A stretch of DNA of 64,000 bases from Hawksworthiomyces lignivorus (taxonomy: Eukaryota > Ascomycota > Sordariomycetes > Ophiostomatales > Ophiostomataceae), in the NCBI GenBank assembly GCA_002917075.1, contig NTMA01000034.1:248001-312000 (forward strand). Reading direction: 5' to 3'. Under the pieces are notes generated by a model. The model was given only the letters and a program-made list of their open reading frames with translations, did no database searches and was not told the origin of the DNA. The position numbers and the translations under genes are program-made. Shown one piece after another: positions 37,354 through 49,317 of this stretch; the first letter of the stretch is position 1, and every line of letters starts with the position of its first letter.

Positions 37354-38215
37354 ATGAAGCTCATCATTGCTGGTGCTACTGGATATGTTGCGACTGAAGT
37401 GATCCGCCAGAGCCTGAGTCGGCCAGAGATCACGTCGGTCATCGCGTTAGCTCGCAAGACAACTGTCTTGCCGGAAAATCTGGAACCTGGTGCTAAACCC
37501 TTAAAATTTAAGAGCGTTATCATCAAGGACTATGACGAGTATCCAGATGACGTTAAAAAGGAGCTGACTGGTGCAGATGCATGTATATGGTACGCAGTGC
37601 TTTCAATAAGTGCAGAGTTTCTCTAGTCGGGTCTTAACGACTTACCATCCAGGACGGTTGCCATCACCCCATCTAAGTCGTCAGCCTATTCATTTGAAGA
37701 AGTCAAGCGCGTCTGCCAGATCAGCACAATAGCCGGACTCCGAGCCATCCACGAAGCTGGATCCCACATCCCATTTCGATTTTTGTATGTGAGCGGCATT
37801 GCTGCTGAGCGGGATCAGACGAAGACCCCGCGCTTCAAACCAGAGTATTCCCTGATGCGTGTAAGCCGCCCCTCTAAACTTCATTTTGAATGACTTCTGA
37901 ACGGGATATGGTTGAATAGAGAAGAAGCGGCACTGATAAATCATTCAATCTTAGGGTGAAACTGAGAATCAAGTATTAGCTTACGCTACAGAGTATAAGG
38001 GCGAGATTGAAGCTTTGATCGCTAAGCCTGGATTGATCACAAGCAACCGCGTCTTGAATGATATGATCATGGCGCCTTTGTTGAACCTGACTGCTGGGGT
38101 TCCTAGCATACCTCTCAGCATGCTGTCGACAGTCATGCTGGATCAAGTTACCAATGGCTTCCATGCTGACACGCTATTAAATAGCGACATGATTCAGCTA
38201 AACCGAAAGGACTAA
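37354..38215 (+). CDS. Atypical SDR / NAD(P)-binding protein
   Basis: Exons 37354-37589, 37653-37860 and 37955-38215 give 234 residues. The N-terminal motif MKLIIAGATGYVATEVIRQSL is a Rossmann nucleotide-binding turn of the GxxGxxA type. Later come TVAITPSKSSAYSFEEVKRVCQ, FRFLYVSGIAAERDQTK and YSLMRGETENQVLAYA. The order matches fungal NmrA/HTATIP2-like atypical SDR proteins, for which no reaction is known to me. The family's usual YxxxK pair is not evident. It follows the FMN monooxygenase closely on the same strand, so it could act with it; that is inference. Confidence 0.85.
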
Positions 38216-39434
38216 ACTGAGCTATGAAGTATTAGGTGGCTATTATATTAGTCCGTCTTTCGTTATCTGTAGGAAATAGTTACAACTTAGAAATCTGCCG
38301 TCATCCCTTAATTTGCTTCTATCTAAAGCACTACTCGACAGCTAGTTCGTTGCAGGTCATAAAGTAGAATCACACTTAGTAAAATGTACCCTATTGCGCT
38401 GTAACTAATTTCAACTGTTTCACTTATGCTGATTATACTTCGGACTATTAATACGTTCAGCCCTTTATTATCGTAATAATAAGCAACTATATTAAAATTG
38501 AAAACAAACATATTACAGCTCGTTCATCTTCTATTGAAATCAGTGATATCGACGGCAGTTTCAGTGTCAATGGTCCCCTTCTCTCTCTGGTTGGCTGCCT
38601 TATCCCATCCATCTTCGTTTCCTTTGGCTCAATAGCCTATCTATATTCTTATAGTTCTCTGCTCGCTCTTTTCAACTCTTTTACTAGTACCCGATACTAT
38701 GAGGAAATTATTAGTATATTTATCAATGATGCTATCCTTGAGAATTCAGACCCTTATTTTTAGTACTACTATATGTTGTCATCTTCAGGAGAAGTGAGTC
38801 ATGTAGCGAATTGTCTATGTCGCTTGTCTCCAGCAATGTTTAAATGAAAGAGCTTGCCGGTTGATTAAAACGGTACATTGCATTACCTAACAATATTCAC
38901 TCTGCAAGCGACAGGATTTCACATTTATGTAGTTTGTCCTAGATAAACTGGCAATAAAGCAGAGAGTGTGGCCGCGTTGAAAATGGCATTATGACTAATA
39001 TGGATTTAGACATGAGAACACCGAATTTGGAGCTTTTGTTGTTATGTTCTAAGATTTTGCTTCTTTTCATGATTGTATTAAAATATTTCAATGCTGAGGA
39101 AGCTCTAACATATGTTAAGAGTAAGATCTTTTCACACCTATGAAATATACATGAATCGTATTAATAATAGACAATCTACGATAATGCGAAACTATCTGGA
39201 TTGGGAAGACGGGTAAGAATGCGCGAGCTTAATAATAATGGTTTTAGAAATGCAGCACTGGTATTTGTAAGCCTTTCGTTGCGTAATATCACTCTTAGGA
39301 GAAGAAACAGTTCGATTTCCGCAGACAGCAAATCAATTAGCAGCGAAATTATATAAAAGCCATGGTAAGTATCACTGTTGTGTGCAAATCAACGGTGCTA
39401 AAGTCAACAGGTGTTCATATTTTCAGTTGACAAG
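38216..39434. other. AT-rich intergenic region
   Basis: No gene is supported. The sequence is AT-rich with many stops in all frames. It ends with the promoter of the reductase gene. Confidence 0.5.
39349..39358 (+). promoter_or_regulatory. TATA box of the reductase gene
   Basis: TTATATAAAAG lies about 80 bases upstream of the ATG at 39435, a usual distance for a fungal TATA element. An earlier ATG at 39362 is out of frame with the protein and too close to the TATA box to be transcribed reliably. Confidence 0.45.
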
Positions 39435-40684
39435 ATGGCTCCGACTCTTTCACTCCCCCAAGGCTCACTAGTTCTAGTAACAGGAGCCAATGGCTATATT
39501 GGATCCCATGTAACAAACACGCTCATCTCGCTAGGGTATCGGGTCAGAGGCACTGTACGAAAAGCGAAGCCGTGGTTAGATGAGTTCTTCCAAACGCAAT
39601 ACGGAAACGACAAATACCACAGTGTTGTAGTCCCTGTTGTTGAAGCCACCAATGCTTTTGACTCTGCTATGGAGGGTGTGTCCGGGGTTGTGCACGTGGT
39701 AAGTTTTACAGAAGAACATATTTCGCTCATAAGTGCACAGCTAATATCCGGCGAAAGGCAAGTGATGTCAGCTTTAATCCGAATCCTGACATCGTCGTTA
39801 CGAATGTCCAAAAAGCCACTCTTAATATACTCACTACGGCTTCTAAGCACAAGACTGTCAAGCGCTTTGTGTTGACATCGTCGTCTTCTGCTGCTATGAT
39901 TCCAAAGACGAACGTCAGAGGCATAACTATTAATAAAGGTACATATGATCTCTCAGAGAAATCTTGATGTACGGTTCTTTAACTTAGCACAGATTCGTGG
40001 AACGACGAGGCTGTTGCTGCCGCATGGGACCCATCGACTCCAGATGAACTGAAACCTCTTGTTGTCTATGCTGCGTCGAAGACTGAGGGTGAACGCTCTG
40101 CCTGGAGTTGGGTAAAAGAAGAAAAACCAGACTTCGTCTTCAACGCAGTCCTACCCAATATGAACGTATGTGATGAAAAAAACGCTCCGCTATGATTGAC
40201 ATCTTTACGCTAATTCGACTTCTAAGACTGGCAAAGTTCTCTTTCCTGACAAGCAGTCGGCATCAACAATGGGATTCATCCGCGCGTTTTTCAAGGGAGA
40301 CTACACTGCGATGCATATTTTCCCTCCTGGTAAGAGAAAAACTACCGGCTTGGCTGTGTATTGCATTACTAATGCATCCTAGAGTATTATGTGGACGTCG
40401 TAGACTGTGCCAGGCTACACGCTATAGCACTTCTTGACACGTCTGTTGAAAATGAGCGCCTTTTTGCATTTGCCCACGAATTTAACTGGACAGATGTTAT
40501 CACAACTCTTCGGAAGCTACGCCCCGACACGAAATTTCTTGACCCTCCTAAGGATGAAGGACGAGACTACACCGTTGTTGACGGACAAAAAAGAGCTGAA
40601 AAACTTCTGCAGTCGTTCTTCGGGCAAAATGGATGGACCAGCCTCGAAGAGAGTATTGATGCCGGGATTGCCGACATTGCGTAA
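39435..40684 (+). CDS. NAD(P)-dependent epimerase/dihydroflavonol-4-reductase-like reductase
   Basis: Five exons (39435-39698, 39758-39938, 39993-40165, 40227-40329, 40383-40684) give 340 residues. GSLVLVTGANGYIGSHV is the extended-SDR nucleotide motif (GxxGxxG), YAASK with Tyr and Lys four apart is the catalytic pair, and KRFVLTSSSSAAM supplies the Ser. This matches the Gre2/DFR group, which reduces carbonyls such as methylglyoxal or other aldehydes and ketones with NADPH in the cytosol. The exon 2 acceptor (CGAAAG at 39757) was chosen over a nearer CAG because it restores HVASDVSFNPNPD. The frame is intact. Confidence 0.88.
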
Positions 40685-40996
40685 TTACTAATAATTGAAA
40701 TACTACCACCACACATTTAATGAAAGTCTTTTATCTAATTTTACATAGTGTGCATATCATATATGTTTGGGTAATCACGAGCCCGCATCTTGACTAGTCC
40801 CTGAGCAGAAGATCAAAACGCTTGCTCGATTCGAAATTCACTGTTGCCCCTTGTTTAACTACATAATTTATATTTCCTTCCAGCAGAAATATGGGCCACG
40901 TCTATGAAAATGATGTATATATCGGAATAGGTAGACCACAATATCTCAACTGCTGATTTCCACACAATATCACAATGCGACTATCTCCGTATTTGT
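40685..40996. other. Convergent 3' region
   Basis: 312 bases between the stop of the reductase and the stop of the peptide transporter. Nothing beyond 3' untranslated sequence is seen. Confidence 0.5.
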
Positions 40997-42958
40997 CTAG
41001 GCTTCTTGTTTGTTAACCAGCTTGTCTTGAATAGGAATCAATTCTTGGAAATCCTCGGAATATGTCATGAAGATATCATCATTTATGTTGCGGTGTCTCC
41101 ACCAAAAGATTACAGTCTGGACGAAAAGCGCAACCCCAGGAGCAGCCCATGCCCACACAAGGGTAGGATCTGTAATAGAAGGAATTAAGATTTCGCCTAG
41201 GGCACTGCTCAAGGCTGTCATAAATAAAAACAGTGCGACGACGGTGGACCTCATATGCTCTGGAGCGCGGGCGTAGGCAAGCTCGTACGACGTCACATTG
41301 ACAAAAATTTCCGACATGGCGCCTAGTGCAACATTGGGAACCTGCCACCAAATAGATATTGGCGACACATCATCGCAAGTACTGGCGTAGTAGCCACTAT
41401 GTAAAATCTTGGTATTAACAATAAGTGCAGCAGAGACATGGAGGAGTATAAAACACTTACCATGGACTAGTCTCATACACGCGGTATTGGACTACTGCAC
41501 CGATAACTGATGAAACGATTGCAAGGGAAAACCCAAATGTCATCCGATTTATACGGCCGAATCTGATCTTTCTTCGTTGGAGGAAGGGATATATGACTTG
41601 TGCCATAAGTGGGGAAAACACGAGAATGACTAAAGGATTGAAATGGCCAAGTAAATCGTTAGGCGCGCCATTCGAGGTCATAGCAGCTCCTTGGTTACTA
41701 GACACATTACCAACGCCCCCGTCGTTCAGAGTCCAGATTGGAATATAGAGAAATATTTGGACAGCTTGCCATGTACGTCGCGCGTCGTCAACATCTTTCT
41801 CTGAATAACCAACACGAATATTTCTTTCGGCGAGGACGGATGGTTTTACTTTGTGCCAGAAGATATTCGAGAAGACATTTCCCTTGCTTGCCTTTAGTGC
41901 CGAGAAAGTAATCTTGGTGAAGCGAGTCAAGTCTGAACCTTGAGGTGGTGTCCTGATGGTGCGCTTGTACATGACTGCAAGCAGAACTGGTAGTAGAAAA
42001 TAGACGATTCCAGGTACAAGGTAGGCAAGCCAGAAGCTGCGGTATTTCTCAATGTAAACAACAGCAATGGAAAAAAATGCGCCAACATTGATGAAGGCGT
42101 AGAAGATTAGCATAATATGGCTCACTGTTGTCTCAGGATCAACAAGCACCTTTTCTCCCGTCTTCAGCACTTTGGTGTACTCGCGTTGATACCTGTATTG
42201 ATCGATAACGGTCGGTGCAACATTTGGTTTGAAGATACCAGCCCCAATGGCCAACAGAAAGAAACTGATGAGAAAAGGTGGAACGCCTTTGCCGGCTTGC
42301 AAAACCGCTGGTGCAGCGCCTCCGATCATGATGATATGTGCGACCGCTCCGACTATGACGCCCCATATAATTGCTTGATAGCGACCGATTTTGACGTCTG
42401 CGACCCACGCACCAAAAATGGGGATAACATAAGCCAGAAAAGTGAATAATAGTCCTAGGGCAGAGGCTGTTTGAAGGCCAAGGTTGAGAGCGCCGGCATG
42501 AGAATTAGGCTTGCTGGGATCAATGGCGCCAGTCCCCGGGCCACCTGTTGGAAGCGGAAATTGGAGATAGTTATTGAAGGCAGCCTTTACACCGTAGTAA
42601 GACGCCCGTTCAGCCATTTCTACGAAGCACAGAGACCAAGCCACCAAGGGAATCGTATCATTGACCTTCCGGAGCGAGTGGCGCTCTTCATCAGTTGGCG
42701 GCGGATATGCCTCATGTTCAACGGCGCCGCTGGGTTCATCCGATAAGGGAAACTCTAAGTTGACTCGATGGAATTCGGTAGCAGGTCCATTTTTTTCATT
42801 GTCGGCAACTTTAGCAACTCGTGCTCCGTCGGAAGATGTACCTTGATGAGCGATAGGCTCGACGACTTTTTGGGCATCAAGGCCCACAACGGTTTCAGCT
42901 GCCAGGCATGGTGATTAGAGTTGTCAAGGTCTGGAGGGGTTACAAGAGTCTCACCCAT
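40997..42958 (-). CDS. PTR2: POT-family proton-coupled di/tripeptide transporter
   Basis: Exons, complement of 40997-41396, 41461-42898 and 42955-42958, give 613 residues. The first coding exon is only ATGG: a GTGAGA donor follows at 42954, and the CAG acceptor at 42899-42901 restores MAETVVGLDAQKVVEP, which runs into the long frame. The alternative, reading on from this ATG, stops after 67 residues. Family marks are SLCFVEMAERASYYGVKAAFNNYLQFPLP (helix 1 with the ExxER motif), GAGIFKPNVAPTVIDQ, YEIFVNVTSYELAYARAPEHM and about 12 helices, as in yeast Ptr2 (601 residues). It imports di- and tripeptides at the plasma membrane. Confidence 0.9.
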
Positions 42959-45618
42959 TTCTATATCGGCAAGGCTGGTCTAATCTCTGAAGATGTAACG
43001 ATATTAAACATCAGGAAAGTCTGGAGTCGCGGGAGAAACAAAAATGTCTGCACCCTCTTACTTTATTAATATAATACATTTGAATTGCTGAGGAAATGCA
43101 ATTTCTGCTGAAGTAGGAAGGTGCATGGTCCTATGGCCAAGCACGAGCTTGCCAAGCGTGTTGCGTCATTACTGCAAAGACACATCACGACCAATTTGGG
43201 TAACGGGAATATGACGAGAGCGGCTAACAAGGAAGTGAAGGTGGTCCTACTGAGCCTGTTAATTGTGGGAAGCTGGCTCACATACCAAAATATTTCCACC
43301 AAAAGAATAAATTTACCGTGAGTATATTGTCTAATGCCAAGCAATAGCCCACTTCATTATTAACAGCAGCAGCCTGAGTTGTGCTACGATAGGCTTAGCC
43401 AAAATTTCGTACACGGTCAATAGTATGTTGCCATGATTTAAATCCTTGATTCATCAACAACACAAATTTCAATTATTTATTGCGCCTTTGATTAACCTGT
43501 AGCTTAGTGCAAAAAAAAAAAAAAATTCAAAGTTAGGAAATTTGTTATACAACTCTGATACAATTAAATTTAGAAACCTAAGCTAGGTGGTGTCAAAATT
43601 AGGTTTGGTTGGTTTGAAGCAGAGCTAAAAGAAATAAGCATAAAATTTCATAACGTAACTCCTAATGGTACCAAATATGGGCAACAAGAATAAGTCAAAA
43701 AGCTAGCGACAACCCAGATTAGAGATATTAAACGAAAAGCTCTCGACATTGAGATACTCTATGCGAATCAAGTAAAGTACTGAACCAGGAGCCGAGGCAG
43801 GCCACAGTCCTGTGGGGGATTTGCCTTACTAACGTGACAGCAGATAATTTATGTAAGAGACGATAGAGGCCTCTGAAAATATTAGGCGAAGATCGATCAG
43901 CCAGGGCCCTCGCTCGGCGTGGAGCAATAATTTTGAGGCCTCAGACGATATCAAAAAATAGCCGGAGAACGAGAGACAGCTCAGAGATAGAGCACCAATG
44001 AAGACGCCTTTGACCCCCCTCGCGAAGCCCCTACGCAATAAATTGCCCACAGGTGCCAGAAAGCGTCTTAGAGGTGCAGACCCTTCTGCAACCCGGCAAC
44101 AACTTCAATGTGCTTACGCTCCCACTTAGAGTGCTGTACGGTAACCAGAGGCTAGCATTTCTGTATCAATAGGGTCGCTGCCTGCATGGTCGGCTCCCAT
44201 TTCAATACTACTAGCAAGGAGGACTTGAATAGTTTAAACCTTGCTACTGATATACGCAGACAACCAATGCGATTCAATCAGAAATTACAATCCTTTTTTT
44301 TATTCAGGTTATCTTGCATATCTGATAGCCATCTGCATATTCCGCAGATTGTCAGCTAATAATCTGCGCAGCAATCAAAGCCCGCTTTTCTCTTCTTAAT
44401 TCCCGTAGGATGAAACAAGAAAATATTTCTCTTATCTCCGCTATAAGATGGCGTGTGACCATCATTTTCGTTGATACTTGTAGGGAAGTTGTCTTGAGAA
44501 GTACTTTGTACTTGCCATGTAGGTAGTTTCTCTTCATTGCTACTTCAACAGAGCAGTCACCAGCATAGTTGAAGAAACTTCAGTCCTATTTCTTAGAAAT
44601 ATAAAATTAGACATCAGACTTCAAATGCAGAAATCTCGACGGAGACCTTAGAACTCGTACAAACTGAAAAGGAGAGCGTATTGCGAAAGTAAAAGCATTT
44701 AGGATACATCCGGAAGCCCCTTAGCTATTGAGGTCGATGCTATATTCGTTTTGGTTGCCCAAGAGCCGTCCTTACTCTCTAATCACGATTACCCGCTGAA
44801 TACAGTGTCGAGACTTTGAGCTTTGAATCTTCAAGTTATCTTTCAAGCCGTTTAATCTTATCTGGCAGCATCCATGGTCATACATAGCAATGGAGAAGAC
44901 AATCATTGCAAACTTGTCTTTGAATATGGCTGACAAAAGGACTCTGACAGGAGATGATAACTATCTCGAGCGTGCGTGAGATATTGAGGGTTCTCAACAT
45001 TAATTACTCTTATTTACTCTGGCGTCCACCAGTGTAGCACTTAGGAATAACCACCTAATTAGTAGAACCCTGAGAATAATTTGCGCGTTTCATAGACAGG
45101 CGCGATGTATCATAAATCAACAAGGCAAACTCCTTATGCTTATTTATGTCGCGTGTAGCCTTGAATTCCTCGATTTTCATGACTAGATTTTGTGAACAAC
45201 AAAATACATCTGCTATTAAGAATGTATGGGTTTTGCGAATGGAAAGGTTCTAGCTCAGGTATCACGAGTCTGACGCGGATAATATTTTAGCACGCACTCT
45301 GTATTTACGCGACTTTCCACAACTAAAGTTGTCCAGTTGAATTTATTCAGCTATATTACCATATCCTATTGATATCTCAACATGTTGTTTTGGTGGATAC
45401 TCTACTGTACAATTTAATGCTGAAATAGATCCATCTCTATTACGCTTGAAGAAAATAGCTCCGACTTTCTCTCTGGGGCCTGATTTCAGCACTTTGCCAA
45501 TTTAGGGGCAATTTTGCCACACACATCTGCTTGCTGTTTGACTGGTGGCATCATGGCACCCATTGCGTATCTAAGGATAGCGTGAATAGATAAGCATTGA
45601 ATGGAAAGGTTCTTCTAG

Positions 45619-45633
45619 CCGATCACGTGATCG
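45619..45633. promoter_or_regulatory. Palindromic candidate operator CGATCACGTGATCG
   Basis: Positions 45620-45633 form a perfect 14-base palindrome about 300 bases upstream of the sugar-permease start. Near-copies occur upstream of the hydrolase (49590) and between the dehydrogenase and mannosidase genes (53973). The centre CACGTG is a bHLH E-box; the CCG edge at 45619 could also suit a zinc-cluster protein. The binding factor is unknown. Confidence 0.5.
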
Positions 45634-45857
45634 TCTAAATCCCAATCTTGGATAATTTACTTTTTTTTGGAAATTCACTTAACACCGTTTTTGGTATAAT
45701 CGAGGGGGCACATTTTATTAGCGTGATAAGTTACCAAAGAAAAAAAAGTGGCGCTAATATTCCGGGGAATCGTTTTTGTTGAGGGGGGAAGAAATCCGGG
45801 GATCAAGCTTGTGGGGAGATATGTACAGTTGCGAATGAGCTGACCTTGGGCAAGGTG

Positions 45858-45864
45858 TATATAA
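45858..45864 (+). promoter_or_regulatory. TATA box of the sugar permease
   Basis: TATATAA, about 71 bases upstream of the permease ATG, with no other start codon between them that would compete. Confidence 0.5.
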
Positions 45865-45934
45865 GGAACCATCTTACTCAGAGAAACACATCAAACCAAG
45901 CATCTTTCTGTATTCTCAGGTAACTGTTGCTGAA

Positions 45935-47785
45935 ATGGCCAACGCACAGAAAGATTCTTACAATGCCTACCATCATGAAGATGGTGTCAAACCAACCACG
46001 GAGAATATCATGACGGAATCGCGCATGCAGGCTGCTCTGCTGCGCGAGAACCCTAAAATTTTTCGAAGGAGTTTCTTGAAGCTATATGGTTGCATTTTTG
46101 TTGGTTACTTGTGTTCTGCCACCAACGGGTTTGACTCAAACACATTCGGTACGTCAGAAGGCCCAGTTTCGACGAAAACATGACGGCAACTTACTGACAC
46201 TGCTTTAGGGGGGTTATCTGCAATTCCTCAATTTACTAAATACTTCGGCATTACCACTAAAAATCAAGGCCTTGTCGCTGCGTTATATGTCATTGGTAAT
46301 ATTGCTGGCTCTTTTTTTGCCGGTCCCTGCGCGGATACGTATGGTCGCCGCGTTGGAATGGCTCTCGGATCAGTAATTTGTGTCATTGGAGCCATTCTTC
46401 AAACCGCAGGAACGAGGCTGTCTATGCTCATGGGTGGTCGCTTTATTCTTGGTGTAGGGGCTGTGCTTGTTCAGACTGCTGGTCCCAGTTACGTTGTCGA
46501 AATGTCATATCCCAAATATCGCGCTCAGCTTACCGGCGGTTATCAAGCTTCCTTCTTCATGGGCACAATTATATCGACATGGCTCGAATATGGCTTAAAC
46601 CATGCAAATACAACCCTCTCTTTTCCTTGGCGGCTTCCCCTCGCGATTCAAGGTCTCCCGTCGGTCATCATCCTCTGCGCTGTTTGGTTTATCCCGGAAA
46701 GTCCGCGATGGTATGTCAATTTCTCTTCCGTGTTTCCAATTGTGTAACATATTCTAACTTTTTAGGCTCTTTGGCCAAGGGAGAGAAGCCGAAGCAAAAG
46801 CTGTTCTAGTCAAATATCACGGTGATGGAGACCCAGACGCCTTGGTCGCAAATCTAGAGCTCCAAGAAATGGCAGAAGTTATTGAACTCGACGGTTCTGA
46901 TAAGCGATGGTGGGATTTTAGGTCCCTCTTCAGAACTCGGGCCGACCGTTATCGTATTTTTCTCGTCTCGTGCATATCATGGTTCGGTGAACTTGATCTA
47001 CCTCCGACCAGTTATTATTTTCCGCTCATGGGTTAGTCGCAATAAAATTAATTACTTCTGTGTGTCTTGATCAATAGAGGCTAACCTAATTACAGTGAAG
47101 ACGGCTGGCATCACCGATGTCTCTACTCAGTTGCTTTTAAATGCAATCCAAACGCCTGTTATGGCTGTTGCTGCACTTTGTGGACTTAGTGTCGTACATA
47201 AGTTTGGTCGACGTAAACTCCTCATGATTTCTAGCGCCGGAATGACAGTTTCAATGGCCATCATTACAGCTTGCACTGCACAGCAAGCTGGAAAGCCTGC
47301 TGTTGGTGGAACTGGAATTGCATTCCTCTACATCTTTTTGATCGCCTTTGCCTTTGCTTGGGTTAGTTACCCTCCTTGGTCCAAGATCTTCACGCAATCC
47401 GAAATAGGTGCTAACAGAATTCTCCACATGGTAGACTCCTATGCAATCTCTGTATCCTGTCGAAGTCCTCGCTTACAATTCTCGTGCGAAAGGAATGGCG
47501 TATTTAGCGTTCATGAATAATGCAGTTAAAGTTCTGAACACGTATGTCCCACCGATTGCTATTGCAAATTCTGGATGGAAATATTATCTGCTTTATGTCA
47601 TCTGGGATGCTTTCGGCATCGTTATCATTTATTTCTTTTTCATCGAAACACGGGGTTGGAATTTGGAAGAGATTGAGGGTCTTTTTCATTCTAAGAATCC
47701 GGTTCAAGCCAGTCTGGAAAAGAAGAATATCAGTGTCGCACACGATGGGACCATCGCCGGCGTGTCTGATGCTAATGATGTTTGA
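45935..47785 (+). CDS. MFS sugar porter, lactose/oligosaccharide permease type
   Basis: Five exons (45935-46148, 46209-46710, 46766-47031, 47096-47361, 47435-47785) give 532 residues. Sugar-porter marks are CSATNGFDSNTFGG in helix 1, YGRRVGMALGS, PESPRWLFGQGREAEA, KFGRRKLLM, PMQSLYPVEVLAYNSRAKGM and FIETRGWNLEEIE (the PETKG-type signature). The type resembles Lac12-like and cellodextrin-type permeases, so an oligosaccharide substrate is more likely than a simple hexose. The last intron (47362-47434) has a GTTAGT donor. It is the first gene of a stretch that includes a beta-mannosidase, so a mannoside is a reasonable guess. Confidence 0.9.
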
Positions 47786-48615
47786 ACTGGTACAATGTCG
47801 AAGATTTCTTTTGGACATGTATTGCTATGCATGGAAGATAAGAAAGTAGTTCAGCCAAGACAAAATACAGTGTGTTTCCCTTCAATAACTATGCGTATGC
47901 GATCATGCCACTCAGATATAGATTGTGTATGGAGCAGCATTGTGTAACCTGGAGTCTAAGAAATAAATTTATTGGACCTTTCAATAGCCAATCCACCTAG
48001 GCCCATAGTGGGCAGTCAAGAAGGCAGTCAGAGCCCAGAAACACCTCATCAAAGCCGAAAGTAACTCCTTTGCACGAATCCATACTGCGCACATAGACCA
48101 AGCAGGAGAATCTTGCCTTTGCTTGTAAGGAGAAAACGGAGACCATAGAATGTGTAATCCTCCACTATGTCAGAAGCCCTGATGAACCCATTAATTGGCT
48201 CCAAACCGCTGGAGAGCTATTACCCAACTGTGCGAAAGAGGGAAGCCGCTAGACCCATACTGTAGAGGATGAAATGCGGCGGATGCATCTCAGGCCATAG
48301 CCTGACCTCCAGGCTCAAAGAGGACGAAGAAGAAAGCATAGGAGAGATAACAGCGAATTCTTTCACTATGACCGCCGCGTTGTTCACAACTATTTAGTAT
48401 GATTTTTCGCCATTCTATTAACTACAACCAGAACACAAGGTAGTTTCAACCTTAGGATAGCCTAGCTTAACATGGACGTACATGCTCAGGATTAGCTAAT
48501 GAGTACGATTAAGTGGAAACATATATAAAGTGATGAATGTAGATTACATGAGTGATAGAATAATAATCTAAATAATATAATATGTAGCATCTAGATTCTC
48601 TAAGCTTTTAAGTAT
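47786..48615. other. Gap between permease and hydrolase
   Basis: Holds the permease 3' end, a likely retroelement relic (48010-48290) and AT-rich sequence downstream of the hydrolase. Confidence 0.5.
48010..48290 (+). mobile_element. Possible relic of a LINE-type retrotransposon 3' end
   Basis: Out-of-frame pieces read like the C-terminus of a LINE ORF2: SFARIHTAHIDQAGESCLC and then KEKTETIECVILHYVRSP in another frame. These recall the R-x-G-H-I...C-x-C...ETVEHILLHCP ending of such proteins. Several stops and shifts interrupt it. The resemblance is from memory and weak; no ends or target duplication were found. Confidence 0.35.
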
Positions 48616-49317
48616 CTAATTCTTTGTCGCAAATTCGACTGGAAGCACTTCGTGAATAAAACGATCCAATATCTCCAGCTCCTGATTCAGAGGTTAGTAC
48701 CAGGCATTTCCCAGTTAAAAAAGTTAAATATTTACCTTCTGAGTGACGGGCTGAGAGCCGGAAGATGCGTCACTGCTTCCGCTAACAAAAGCTCCAATAG
48801 GCTGGCCGACAGATTTCAAAGAGGCCTTTCCTTCATTTGACTCTGCACCAGAACGATCTACTACCAGTACTGGGGTCTCTGCGTTAACTTCCCTGCGAAT
48901 ATTGCTAATATTTGTAGGAAGCACAAAGTGGTCCGTGATACCCAAGACGCCGTTGATTTTGTTGGCGCTGTCGGCTAGCGTTGCCAAGAGAGCCACATTG
49001 AGTCCCTCATTGTAGCCGCCGACAGCAATACGATCTGGGTGACAGCCTTTGAGGATTTCCTCATTGACTATCTTTTGGATCAATGCCTCATTCTTGGAGA
49101 TCTTGGCTTCAGAAGTAGGCTCGCTATAATCGAGATAAGGAAAAATAAAGGCAATGTGGTTGCAATGACCTAGCTGTCGAAGTGGTTCGACAATAAATTG
49201 CCAGTCGCCTCCTTTCTGGTCTTTTGTATGACACCATACGAATGTAGAGGTGTGACAAGTAGGAACAGCGCGGACCCGAAGGTAATCATCGGTGAAGATG
49301 AGCGGATCGAAAGCCAT
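48616..49317 (-). CDS. Thioesterase-like alpha/beta hydrolase with Asn at the nucleophile
   Basis: Exons, complement of 48616-48681 and 48736-49317, give 215 residues. The layout recalls acyl-protein thioesterase/carboxylesterase proteins: an early strand and loop (FVWCHTKDQKGGDW), then IVNEEILKGCHPDRIAVGGYNEGLNVALLA and GVLGITDHFVLP. The nucleophile elbow, usually GFSQG, reads GYNEG, so the serine is Asn (AAT). A clear catalytic His near the end is also not seen. It is therefore probably a pseudo-enzyme or a very diverged member. The start ATG 49317 opens MAFDPLIF. A copy of the candidate operator lies 273 bases upstream. Confidence 0.72.

Larger units (their letters stand above)
42959..45934. 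other. AT-rich 3-kb gap, no supported gene
   Basis: Between the divergent peptide transporter and sugar permease. Frames are short and stop-rich, and no family is recognised. A partial palindrome CCACAGTCCTGTGG lies at 43800-43813. The last 320 bases should be the sugar-permease promoter. Old mutated repeats are possible but not shown. Confidence 0.45.
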
